From positions 1 through 9,064 of the forward strand of contig CABUBZ010000072.1 of NCBI GenBank assembly GCA_902489945.1: DNA of 9,064 bases, read 5' to 3'. Source of the DNA: an uncultured Collinsella sp. (GTDB lineage: Bacteria > Actinomycetota > Coriobacteriia > Coriobacteriales > Coriobacteriaceae). The position numbers and the translations under genes were made by a program. How positions within the stretch are numbered: the first letter of the stretch is position 1; each line of letters starts with the position of its first letter. The notes under the pieces are model-generated. The model ran no database searches, was not told where the DNA came from, and saw only the letters and a program-made list of their open reading frames with translations. Positions 1-5,694 of this stretch are shown here, piece after piece.

Positions 1-14
1 CGATCTCTAAGGTC

Positions 15-64
15 CAACCTTGCCAAGGTTGGGGTCGCGGGTTCGAGCCCCGTTGTCCGCTCCA
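15..64 (+). pseudogene. 3' fragment of tRNA-Gly(GCC), probable attachment-site remnant
   Basis: These 50 bases are identical to the 3' part of the intact tRNA-Gly at 2466-2541, from the 5' strand of the anticodon stem through the anticodon GCC, variable loop and T arm to CCA. The 14 bases before it do not resemble the D arm of the intact gene (no GAGC, about 5 of 14 matches), so the gene is broken rather than merely cut by the window edge. A 3' tRNA segment starting at the anticodon stem is the classic footprint left by tyrosine-recombinase elements that insert into tRNA genes. The inserted element would lie to the left, outside the window, with the rebuilt tRNA at its far end. Loss by recombination between tRNA copies is the alternative. 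Confidence 0.8.
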
Positions 65-72
65 AACGCAGC

Positions 73-102
73 AGCCCGACTACTACGGTAGCCGGGCTTT
101 TT
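73..102 (+). terminator. Intrinsic terminator behind the tRNA-Gly fragment
   Basis: AGCCCG (73-78) pairs with CGGGCT (93-98), followed by an A/C mismatch and CTAC/GTAG (80-83 with 88-91). The loop is UACG closed by a C-G pair, the very stable UNCG tetraloop type. A run of Ts follows (98-102). It is placed like the natural terminator of a tRNA-Gly transcript, which suggests that the sequence right of base 64 is the original chromosomal flank of the tRNA. Confidence 0.85.
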
Positions 103-116
103 CGTACCCATCGCAT

Positions 117-141
117 GGGCTCGAACCCGAGAGGGAGCGAG
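117..141 (+). repeat. 25-bp direct repeat, copy 1
   Basis: This stretch is identical over 25 bases to 463-487, and the flanks diverge at once on both sides. Its first 12 bases (GGGCTCGAACCC) are the reverse complement of the T-arm core of the tRNA-Gly in this window, so it may be tRNA-derived. The rest (GAGAGGGAGCGAG) is purine-rich. It begins a block of small hairpins that runs to about base 225. Function unknown. Confidence 0.75.
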
Positions 142-149
142 TGTTAAGC

Positions 150-225
150 AAACGCGGAGCGTTTGTAGCGAGCTGGCGAGGTCGCCGGCAGGCGGCCGAA
201 GCCGGTGCGAATCCGCGAAGCGGAT
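150..225. repeat. Cluster of small perfect hairpins
   Basis: Several short stems with very small loops lie back to back: AAACGC/GCGTTT with loop GGA (150-164), CGCC/GGCG with loop GGCA (183-194) and ATCCGC/GCGGAT with loop GAA (211-225). The spacing and the recurring GCGAG core suggest a compact, structured intergenic repeat rather than coding DNA. An open frame crosses it but has no recognisable protein content. Confidence 0.5.
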
Positions 226-227
226 AC

Positions 228-251
228 GCGGACGCCCCGTTGTCCGCTCCA
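228..251 (+). pseudogene. Second, shorter tRNA-Gly remnant
   Basis: Bases 234-251 (18 nt) equal the last 18 bases of the intact tRNA-Gly, from within the T loop to CCA. Directly before them is GCGGAC (228-233), the same as the first six bases of that tRNA. The result looks like a tRNA whose middle, from the seventh base to the T loop, has been deleted; it can still fold as an acceptor-stem hairpin. The six 5' bases could be chance, but the 18-base match with a terminator right behind it is unlikely to be. Confidence 0.55.
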
Positions 252-260
252 ACTATGTTA

Positions 261-286
261 CGCGGTTCTAACGAACCGCGTTTTTT
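261..286 (+). terminator. Intrinsic terminator behind the second tRNA remnant
   Basis: CGCGGTTC (261-268) pairs perfectly with GAACCGCG (273-280) around the loop TAAC, followed by six Ts (281-286). It starts 9 bases after the CCA of the remnant, the usual place for a tRNA terminator. Confidence 0.85.
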
Positions 287-297
287 GTTGACGCTGT

Positions 298-397
298 GCG
301 AGCCCCGGGCACCCCATCTTGCCCCTCAATCGTCGGTCGCGTACATAAAGTACGCTTCCCTCCTCTTTCACGGCAACCTGGGGCACCCGGAGCCCGC
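298..397. repeat. 100-bp imperfect palindrome, REP or MITE-like
   Basis: The outer arms 298-315 and 380-397 are inverted copies matching at 14 of 18 positions. TTGCC (319-323) pairs with GGCAA (372-376). The centre is a perfect hairpin GCGTAC/GTACGC (339-344 with 350-355). All three pairings share nearly the same centre (position sums 694-695), so this is one symmetrical unit. It has no coding content and lies between the tRNA remnants and the alpha-glucosidase gene, as expected for a small non-autonomous repeat. Confidence 0.55.
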
Positions 398-462
398 TCG
401 CTGTCGTGGCCGGGGGAGTGAGTCTTCCATTCTTTTCGCCTCATTGGTCAATCCGCCCCAGG

Positions 463-487
463 GGGCTCGAACCCGAGAGGGAGCGAG
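463..487 (+). repeat. 25-bp direct repeat, copy 2
   Basis: Identical to 117-141 but without the hairpin block behind it; seven Ts and GG follow instead (490-498). The perfect match over 25 bases, 346 bases apart and in non-coding DNA, implies recent duplication or a repeat family kept similar by copying. Confidence 0.75.
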
Positions 488-574
488 CATTTTTTTGGAG
501 CGTGGGTGGGGCGTTGTTTGTCGCGAATGTCTGCCTTGGGCGTATCATCGTGGACATCTCGCAAACCTCGTTGC

Positions 575-581
575 AAGGGAG
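575..581 (+). promoter_or_regulatory. Ribosome binding site of the alpha-glucosidase gene
   Basis: AAGGGAG lies 9 bases before the ATG at 591. It decides the start, because the open frame continues far upstream without a stop into tRNA-derived sequence that is clearly non-coding. Confidence 0.75.
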
Positions 582-590
582 ATATGCCCC

Positions 591-2324
591 ATGGCTACAG
601 AAATAACCTCTTCGCGCTCATGGATGTCCGATGCCGCGATCTATCAGATTTACCCGCGCTCGTTTAAGGATTCGACCGGTTCGGGTCTGGGCGATATCGC
701 GGGCATTACCCAGCAGATGGACTATCTTGAGCGGCTGGGTATCGAGGCCATCTGGCTGAGCCCGTTTTACCCATCGCCTCTTGTCGATGGCGGCTATGAT
801 GTGGCGGACTACTGCGATGTCGACCCACGTCTCGGCTCGCTTGATGACTTCGATGACATGATCGCTGCGGCTCACGCGCACGGCATCAAGGTCATCGTCG
901 ACATCGTGCCCAACCATTCATCCAACCAGCACCCTTGGTTCAAAGCCGCTCTTGCCGCCGGCCCCGGATCGCCCGAGCGCGCCCGTTATATCTTCCGCGA
1001 TGGCCGCGGCGAGCATGGCGAGCTGCCTCCCACCAATTGGAATGCCAACTTTGGCGGCCCCGCCTGGACGCGTGTTGCGGACGGTCAGTGGTATCTGCAC
1101 ATGTTTACGCCCGAGCAACCGGACTTTGACTGGTCATGCCCCGAGGTTCACGCGTTCTTTTGCGACGTCCTGGCGTTTTGGAGCGATCGAGGCGTCGATG
1201 GCTTTCGCATTGATGTGGCGCACGGTCTCGCCAAGGATCTCGACCGCGATGACCTCGACCGGTGGCATCTCGCCGAGGGCGATGACATGGTTGACGACGG
1301 CACCCATCCGCTGTGGGACCGCAACGAGGTCCATGAGATCTATCGCGAGTGGCGCCGCGTGTTCGACCGCTATAATCCGCCGCGCAGCGCCGTTGCCGAG
1401 GCATGGGTGCTGCCCGAGCGCCAGTATCTCTACGCGCGTCCCAGCGAGCTTGGCCAGACATTCAACTTTGAGTTTGCCAAGGCCACTTGGACCTATGATG
1501 ACATGCACGCTGCAATCGAGGAGGGCTTGAAGGCGGCTATCGAATCCAATTCTGCCTCGACCTGGGTACTCTCCAACCACGACGTGCCGCGCGTGGCGAC
1601 GCGCTATGCCCTGCCGCAAATCAAGGCGACGCGCTACCACCAGATTGCGCTCGACTGGCTCTTACGCGACGGGTCGTCTTATGACGAGGACCGTGAACTC
1701 GGTGAGCGCCGCGCGCGGGCGGCCCTTTTGCTTGAGCTGGCGCTTCCGGGCTCGGCATACGTGTATCAGGGTGAGGAGCTCGGCCTTTTTGAGGTGGCCG
1801 ATATCCCGTGGGCCGCACTCGAAGATCCTACTGCGACCAATACGCACGGACCGAAGCGCGAGAAGGGGCGCGACGGCTGCCGTGTGCCCCTGCCGTGGGT
1901 GGCGGCGGACGATCCCGCGCAGGGCGGATCGTTTGGGTTTTCACCGGCGGACGCCGATGCGGTGCCCCATCTGCCGCAGCCTGCATGGTTTTCCGATTAC
2001 GCTGCCGATAGGGAAGAAGCGGACCCGGCATCGATGCTTGCGCTCTATTGTGACGCCCTCTGGCTGCGGCGCAAGCTGCGCGGGTGCGCCAACGATCTCG
2101 CGTGGCTCGATCTTGACGGGCGCACCGGCCTTGCGGATGGTGCCGAGGGCGCTGAGGGCGGCGTCATCGCCTATCGCCGCGACAACGGCTGGGCGTGTGT
2201 GACGAACTTCGGTGCAGCACCCGTGGAGCTGCCGGCGGGCAGGGTCCTGCTCACCTCATCACCGCTTGTAGACGGCAGGCTCGCGCAGGACAGTTCTGCC
2301 TGGATCATGCTCGCTGAGTTGTAG
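591..2324 (+). CDS. GH13 family alpha-glucosidase
   Basis: Predicted cytoplasmic enzyme of 577 residues that hydrolyses alpha-glucosidic bonds in maltose-type or isomaltose-type oligosaccharides; no signal peptide is seen. The GH13 signature regions appear in order: region I at D104-IVPNH109, the QPDFDW motif at 176-181, region II GVDGFRID with the nucleophile D208, the acid/base E270 in AVAEAW, and the transition-state pair H330-D331 in SNHD. The DVAHGL sequence after the nucleophile and the N-terminal IYQIYPRSF resemble actinobacterial alpha-glucosidases (GH13_30 type). Length is normal for the family. The ATG at 591 is chosen for its AAGGGAG site and because family homology starts there. 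Substrate linkage cannot be read from sequence; an oligo-1,6-glucosidase or sucrose-active relative is possible. No transporter or regulator is adjacent. A weak -10 (TATCAT, 543-548) lacks a good -35. Confidence 0.92.
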   Translation: MATEITSSRSWMSDAAIYQIYPRSFKDSTGSGLGDIAGITQQMDYLERLGIEAIWLSPFYPSPLVDGGYDVADYCDVDPRLGSLDDFDDMIAAAHAHGIKVIVDIVPNHSSNQHPWFKAALAAGPGSPERARYIFRDGRGEHGELPPTNWNANFGGPAWTRVADGQWYLHMFTPEQPDFDWSCPEVHAFFCDVLAFWSDRGVDGFRIDVAHGLAKDLDRDDLDRWHLAEGDDMVDDGTHPLWDRNEVHEIYREWRRVFDRYNPPRSAVAEAWVLPERQYLYARPSELGQTFNFEFAKATWTYDDMHAAIEEGLKAAIESNSASTWVLSNHDVPRVATRYALPQIKATRYHQIALDWLLRDGSSYDEDRELGERRARAALLLELALPGSAYVYQGEELGLFEVADIPWAALEDPTATNTHGPKREKGRDGCRVPLPWVAADDPAQGGSFGFSPADADAVPHLPQPAWFSDYAADREEADPASMLALYCDALWLRRKLRGCANDLAWLDLDGRTGLADGAEGAEGGVIAYRRDNGWACVTNFGAAPVELPAGRVLLTSSPLVDGRLAQDSSAWIMLAEL

Positions 2325-2378
2325 GGGCCTCTTGCGGCGAGTTTGCGTTTGCCTGCGCTTTCCGTGGTGGCTGATGTC

Positions 2379-2412
2379 TTTGCGAGGTTCGCGAGGGCGT
2401 CGCAAAACTTTT
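2379..2412 (+). terminator. Weak possible terminator after the alpha-glucosidase gene
   Basis: TTTGCGA (2379-2385) pairs with TCGCAAA (2400-2406) around a 14-base loop, followed by ACTTTT. The stem is modest and the T run short. The following A/T block, AACTTTT (2406-2412) and AAAAGTT (2417-2423), is also palindromic and may instead be an UP element of the tRNA promoter. Confidence 0.3.
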
Positions 2413-2424
2413 CAAAAAAAGTTC

Positions 2425-2453
2425 TTGCATAGGATGCGGGTATCACGTAAGAT
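2425..2453 (+). promoter_or_regulatory. Promoter of the tRNA-Gly/tRNA-Val operon
   Basis: A -35 TTGCAT (2425-2430) and a -10 TAAGAT (2448-2453) are separated by exactly 17 bases. An A-rich tract (2414-2420) directly upstream looks like an UP element, as is usual for stable-RNA promoters. Transcription should start a few bases before the tRNA at 2466. Confidence 0.75.
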
Positions 2454-2465
2454 TAATCCTCGTAA

Positions 2466-2541
2466 GCGGACATGGCTCAGTTGGTAGAGCACAACCTTGC
2501 CAAGGTTGGGGTCGCGGGTTCGAGCCCCGTTGTCCGCTCCA
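2466..2541 (+). tRNA. tRNA-Gly (anticodon GCC)
   Basis: Complete 76-base cloverleaf including an encoded CCA. The acceptor stem GCGGACA/TGTCCGC is perfect, the D stem is GCTC/GAGC, the anticodon stem CAACC/GGTTG holds the loop TTGCCAA with anticodon GCC, and the T stem GCGGG/CCCGT holds the loop TTCGAGC. It reads GGC and GGU glycine codons. Its 3' half is the source of the fragments at 15-64 and 228-251, so this tRNA type is a likely integration target in this genome. Confidence 0.97.
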
Positions 2542-2544
2542 TTT

Positions 2545-2619
2545 GGGCGTTTAGCTCAGGGGGAGAGCGCTTCCCTGACACGGAAGAGGTCAGAAGTTCA
2601 AATCTTCTAACGCCCACCA
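2545..2619 (+). tRNA. tRNA-Val (anticodon GAC)
   Basis: Complete 75-base cloverleaf with encoded CCA, only 3 bases after tRNA-Gly and so cotranscribed with it. Acceptor stem GGGCGTT/AACGCCC, D stem GCTC/GAGC, anticodon stem CTTCC/GGAAG around CTGACAC with anticodon GAC, and T stem AGAAG/CTTCT around TTCAAAT. It reads GUC and GUU valine codons. Confidence 0.96.
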
Positions 2620-2627
2620 AATGTTCG

Positions 2628-2663
2628 CAGCTCAGAGGCTATGTCCTCTGGGCTGTTTTGTTT
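2628..2663 (+). terminator. Intrinsic terminator of the tRNA operon
   Basis: CAGCTCAGAGG (2628-2638) pairs with CCTCTGGGCTG (2645-2655), 11 pairs with a single mismatch (A opposite G), over a 6-base loop. TTTTGTTTT follows. It begins 8 bases after the tRNA-Val CCA. Confidence 0.9.
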
Positions 2664-2664
2664 T

Positions 2665-2700
2665 GCCACCAAGCACGCCGCCAAATAAGCCGCCAAATAT
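2665..2700 (+). repeat. Three tandem 12-bp repeats
   Basis: The units are GCCACCAAGCAC (2665-2676), GCCGCCAAATAA (2677-2688) and GCCGCCAAATAT (2689-2700). The last two differ at one base and the first is more divergent. They start right after the T run of the tRNA terminator. Short tandem sites next to a tRNA 3' end can be recombinase arm sites, but nothing here proves that. Confidence 0.6.
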
Positions 2701-2965
2701 TGATCCAAGGTCTGTACGCGATGGTCTTCGCATCCCGTAGAGGTGCCGGCAGATTGCATACGTCCTGGCCGATCGTGACCGCAACATGTTGGTCAAGCAT
2801 AATCTTTTGGATTCTTTTGGCGTGAGCGGCTTGGTTTTGGTAGGATTTGTCAGCGGCGCGGTTGAGGGGGTTTCAAAACTGCCGTGCAGGTAGTCGAGCT
2901 GATAACGTTTTAGCACTCTGCCAAGAGCCCTTCATTTTTAATGCGTCTGCAAAATGACTAATTGC
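2701..2965. other. Gene-free stretch without recognised content
   Basis: Only short overlapping open frames cross this stretch on both strands. None has a convincing ribosome site, a recognisable domain, or codon use like the neighbouring genes. It lies between a tRNA terminator and the nrdD promoter and looks less GC-rich than the flanking genes. A decayed remnant of an element inserted at the tRNA locus would fit, but I cannot identify a parent gene. Confidence 0.4.
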
Positions 2966-2979
2966 TTTGACCTGCTGAA

Positions 2980-2995
2980 ACACTATATGTTGTGT
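2980..2995 (+). promoter_or_regulatory. NrdR box 1 upstream of nrdD
   Basis: ACACTATATGTTGTGT matches the known NrdR consensus acaCwAtATaTwGtgt at all but one position (G for A, position 10). NrdR is the ATP-cone/zinc repressor that silences ribonucleotide reductase genes when nucleotide pools are high. The box directly abuts the proposed -35 (2996-3001), where bound protein would hinder RNA polymerase. Confidence 0.85.
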
Positions 2996-3025
2996 TTGAC
3001 CTAAAAAAAGAATACAGGATATAGA
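2996..3025 (+). promoter_or_regulatory. Promoter of nrdD
   Basis: A -35 TTGACC (2996-3001) and a -10 TATAGA (3020-3025) are 18 bases apart. They lie between and over the two NrdR boxes, the arrangement expected for a repressed promoter. Another -10-like TATGAT (3039-3044) has no matching -35. Confidence 0.6.
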
Positions 3026-3027
3026 TG
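3012..3027 (+). promoter_or_regulatory. NrdR box 2 (degenerate)
   Basis: ATACAGGATATAGATG keeps 10 of 16 consensus positions, including the central ATATAG. It starts 32 bases after box 1. In characterised nrd promoters the two boxes lie about three helical turns (31-32 bp) apart, so the spacing supports this weak match. It overlaps the -10 hexamer. Confidence 0.6.
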
Positions 3028-3031
3028 CCTC

Positions 3032-3252
3032 TTTGTCGTATGATAGATGGCGGACAGAGAACGAAGACCTTAACTGCCTCTTTTGAACGTGTCCTTGAGC
3101 CGCTTGATCGGCTCCTGGGAATGTCCGCATGGAGGCTTATGGTTTATCGAGAACACAGATTGCGCGACGGCGCCGCAAGACAGGGACAGGCCCTGCCGGG
3201 CATCGTTTGGCTCTGAAGCGCAATGAGACTACGACGCGAAAGAGGCAAGAGG
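3032..3252 (+). other. Long structured leader of nrdD
   Basis: If transcription starts near 3032, the nrdD mRNA has about 220 bases before its start codon. The leader can form a hairpin GAGCCG/CGGCTC (3097-3102 with 3109-3114), extended by CC/GG outside; a stem TTGCG/CGCAA (3160-3164 with 3174-3178); and CAGGG/CCCTG (3181-3185 with 3191-3195). I match it to no riboswitch class I know; it lacks the conserved boxes of cobalamin aptamers. A 63-codon open frame (3025-3216) crosses it, but its ATG overlaps the -10. It may be a regulatory RNA or simply untranslated sequence. Confidence 0.35.
3238..3245 (+). promoter_or_regulatory. Ribosome binding site that sets the nrdD start
   Basis: GAAAGAGG ends 7 bases before the ATG at 3253. 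The in-frame ATG at 3223 has only a poor site before it and would add ten mostly basic residues not typical of NrdD. Confidence 0.7.
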
Positions 3253-5475
3253 ATGAAGATCATCAAGCGCAGCGGCACCGAGGTTGTCTTTGACATCGAT
3301 AAGATCGTCAATGCCATCCGCGCCGCCAACTTGGAGGTCGAGGAGAGCTCTCGTCTAACCGACCGCCAGGTGGTTTATGCGGCACAAAACGTCGCCGAGG
3401 CATGCGAGAACGCGGGCCACACCGTTTCGGTCGAGGAGATCCAGGATTTGGTCGAGGACGAGATCATGCGTCTCGACTGCTACGAGGTTGCTCGCCACTA
3501 CATCATCTATCGCTATGTTCAGAGCCTGAAGCGCCAGAAGAACACGACCGACGACAAGATTTTGTCGCTGATCGAGTGCAATAACGAAGAGGTCAAGCAG
3601 GAGAACTCTAACAAGAACCCGACCGTCAATTCCGTCCAGCGTGACTATATGGCCGGCGAGATTTCCAAGGACCTGACTCAGCGTGTGCTGCTGCCCCAGG
3701 AGATCGTGGATGCCCACAATGAGGGCCTGATCCACTTCCACGATTCCGACTACTTTGCCCAGCACATGCATAACTGCGACCTGGTGAACCTGGAGGACAT
3801 GCTCCAGAACGGCACCGTTATCTCGGGCACGCTGATCGAGAAGCCGCACAGCTTCTCGACTGCCTGCAACATCGCGACGCAGATTATCGCCCAGGTTGCT
3901 TCCTCCCAGTACGGCGGCCAGTCTATTTCGCTGACCCATCTCGCCCCCTTTGTTGAGGTGAGCCGTCAAAAGATTCGCGGCGAGGTTGCCCGCGAGCTCG
4001 AGGAGCTCGGTGTTTCGGCATCTGCCGAAAAGGTCCGTGAGGTCGTTGAGGACCGTCTGCGTGACGAGATCCGTCGCGGCGTCCAGACGATTCAGTATCA
4101 GGTCGTGACCCTTATGACCACAAACGGCCAGGCGCCGTTTGTGACGGTCTTTATGTATCTCAACGAGGCTCGCTCAGCGCAGGAGAAGCACGACCTTGCC
4201 ATGATCGTGGAGGAGACGCTTCGTCAGCGCTATGAGGGCGTTAAGAACGAAGCCGGTGTGTGGATTACCCCGGCATTCCCCAAGCTTATCTATGTACTCG
4301 AGGACGATAACGTTCACGAGAATTCCCCGTACTTCTACCTGACCCAGCTGGCTGCCAAGTGCACCGCCAAGCGCATGGTGCCCGACTACATCTCCGAGAA
4401 GAAGATGCGCGAGCTCAAGCTGTCTAAGGGCGAGACCGCCGGCAACGGCGATTGCTACACCTGCATGGGTTGCCGCAGCTTCTTGACGCCCGACCGCTCC
4501 GGTAACGGATTTAACAATGTGGCCAACGCGCTGAACTATGACCCGAACAAGCCCAAGTACTACGGTCGCTTTAACCAGGGCGTTGTGACCATCAACCTGC
4601 CCGATGTCGCGCTGAGCTCGCACCAGGACATGGACAAGTTCTGGAAGATCTTCGACGAGCGTCTTGAGTTGTGCCACCGCGCTCTGCTGTGCCGTCATGA
4701 GCGTCTGATGGGCACGCTTTCAGATGCCGCACCGATTCTTTGGCAGTACGGTGCCCTCGCCCGCCTGAAGAAGGGCGAGACGATCGACAAGCTGCTCGTG
4801 GGCGGCTATTCCACCATCAGCCTGGGGTATGCCGGTCTGTATGAGTGCGTCAAGTACATGACGGGCCACAGCCACACCGAGAAGGAGGGCACGCCCTTTG
4901 CCATGGCCGTCATGCAGCGTATGAACGATAAGTGCGCCGAGTGGAAGGCCGAAAGCGATATTGACTTCTCGCTGTACGGTACCCCGCTTGAGTCGACGAC
5001 CTACAAGTTCGCCAAGTGCCTGCAGCGTCGTTTTGGCATCATCCCGGGCGTGACGGACAAGGGCTACATCACCAACAGCTACCACGTCCACGTGTCCGAG
5101 GAGATCGACGCATTCGACAAGCTCAAGTTCGAGGGCATGTTCCAGCAGCTTTCGCCGGGCGGTGCCATTTCCTACGTCGAGGTTCCCAACATGCAGGACA
5201 ACCTCAAGGCTGTCATCCGCGTGATGCAGTACATCTACGACAACATCATGTACGCCGAGCTCAACACCAAGAGCGACTACTGTCAGGTGTGCGGCTACGA
5301 CGGCGAGATTAAGATTGTCGAGGATGACGGCAAGCTGGTGTGGGAGTGCCCCAACTGCGGCAATCGTGACCAGGAGAAGATGAATGTCGCCCGTCGTACG
5401 TGCGGCTACATCGGTACCCAGTTCTGGAACCAGGGTCGAACCGAGGAGATCCGCGACCGCGTGCTGCATCTCTAA
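3253..5475 (+). CDS. nrdD: Anaerobic (class III) ribonucleoside-triphosphate reductase, catalytic subunit
   Basis: Reduces ribonucleoside triphosphates to deoxynucleotides without oxygen, using a glycyl radical installed by NrdG; acts in the cytoplasm. Of 740 residues, about 1-95 form an ATP-cone (KIIKRSGTEVVFDIDKI at its start), which senses ATP/dATP. The catalytic barrel follows, with conserved Cys175 in HNCDLVNL and the cysteine cluster C401, C404, C407 (CYTCMGCRS). The C-terminal end has two CxxC pairs (677/680 and 699/702) for structural zinc, then RRTCGYIG with the probable radical glycine at 718 and a normal tail. All key residues are present. The start at 3253 gives a standard N-terminus and a good ribosome site. 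The gene is preceded by an NrdR-controlled promoter. nrdG follows, but only after 425 bp of palindromic DNA, unlike the tight nrdDG pairs of many bacteria. Confidence 0.97.
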   Translation: MKIIKRSGTEVVFDIDKIVNAIRAANLEVEESSRLTDRQVVYAAQNVAEACENAGHTVSVEEIQDLVEDEIMRLDCYEVARHYIIYRYVQSLKRQKNTTDDKILSLIECNNEEVKQENSNKNPTVNSVQRDYMAGEISKDLTQRVLLPQEIVDAHNEGLIHFHDSDYFAQHMHNCDLVNLEDMLQNGTVISGTLIEKPHSFSTACNIATQIIAQVASSQYGGQSISLTHLAPFVEVSRQKIRGEVARELEELGVSASAEKVREVVEDRLRDEIRRGVQTIQYQVVTLMTTNGQAPFVTVFMYLNEARSAQEKHDLAMIVEETLRQRYEGVKNEAGVWITPAFPKLIYVLEDDNVHENSPYFYLTQLAAKCTAKRMVPDYISEKKMRELKLSKGETAGNGDCYTCMGCRSFLTPDRSGNGFNNVANALNYDPNKPKYYGRFNQGVVTINLPDVALSSHQDMDKFWKIFDERLELCHRALLCRHERLMGTLSDAAPILWQYGALARLKKGETIDKLLVGGYSTISLGYAGLYECVKYMTGHSHTEKEGTPFAMAVMQRMNDKCAEWKAESDIDFSLYGTPLESTTYKFAKCLQRRFGIIPGVTDKGYITNSYHVHVSEEIDAFDKLKFEGMFQQLSPGGAISYVEVPNMQDNLKAVIRVMQYIYDNIMYAELNTKSDYCQVCGYDGEIKIVEDDGKLVWECPNCGNRDQEKMNVARRTCGYIGTQFWNQGRTEEIRDRVLHL

Positions 5476-5486
5476 TAACCATCCCA

Positions 5487-5624
5487 GGCTGCCCCGTAGC
5501 GAGGCCCCGGACCTTTACTCGCTATTTCGGACAGTCCTGGCTCACGACGGAGGCGCCACTGGCGCCTCCTGTTCGTGCGGAACTCATATCGAGCAAAGGT
5601 CCGGGGCCTCGCTACGGGGCGGCC
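5487..5624. repeat. Large palindrome between nrdD and nrdG
   Basis: The inner arms 5491-5521 and 5590-5620 are inverted copies over 31 bases with one mismatch (5517/5594). Four more pairs (5487-5490 with 5621-5624, one a wobble) extend the stem to 35 bp. Inside is a second perfect hairpin, GGAGGCGCC/GGCGCCTCC around ACT (5549-5569), itself flanked by CACGA/TCGTG (5543-5547 with 5573-5577). There is no T run, so it is not a simple terminator. It starts 11 bases after the nrdD stop. The form suits a REPIN or MITE-like repeat; as mRNA it would shield the nrdD 3' end. Confidence 0.8.
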
Positions 5625-5694
5625 AAGTTGACGTAGCTGAGATGCAGCATGCGGTCTGCTCACTCCTCGAAGTTCTTAGCGGAAATGAGTCGAC

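Noticed and set aside
7..252. Minus-strand frame of 81 codons
   Set aside because: It is the reverse complement of tRNA-Gly pieces, a terminator and hairpins; its protein has no recognisable content.
117..487. CRISPR array
   Set aside because: Only two copies of the 25-bp repeat, with a 321-base gap and no regular spacers or cas genes.
141..590. Open frame extending the alpha-glucosidase by 150 codons upstream
   Set aside because: It runs through a tRNA remnant, a terminator and repeats, and the domain and the good ribosome site begin at 591.
406..606. 66-codon plus-strand frame
   Set aside because: It covers the 25-bp repeat and overlaps the alpha-glucosidase start; no ribosome site and no domain.
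2472..2825. 117-codon frame starting in tRNA-Gly
   Set aside because: It reads through two tRNAs and a terminator.
2632..2916. 94-codon minus-strand frame, considered as an integrase remnant
   Set aside because: No tyrosine-recombinase motif (no R-HxxR-Y pattern) in any of the three minus-strand frames; part of it is the tRNA terminator and 12-bp repeats.
3025..3216. 63-codon frame in the nrdD leader as a leader peptide gene
   Set aside because: Its ATG overlaps the proposed -10 and has no ribosome site; kept only as part of the leader finding.
3032..3252. Cobalamin riboswitch in front of nrdD
   Set aside because: The conserved GCCACTG core and surrounding arms are not found, and class III reductases do not use the cofactor.
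3223..3252. Upstream ATG as nrdD start
   Set aside because: Weak ribosome site and ten extra basic residues before a normal ATP-cone start.
4720..5469. Long minus-strand frame (249 codons) opposite nrdD, and similar ones at 3355-3969 and 4174-4698
   Set aside because: Their Val/Leu/His-rich content is typical of the antisense of a GC-rich gene, and nrdD is certain on the other strand.
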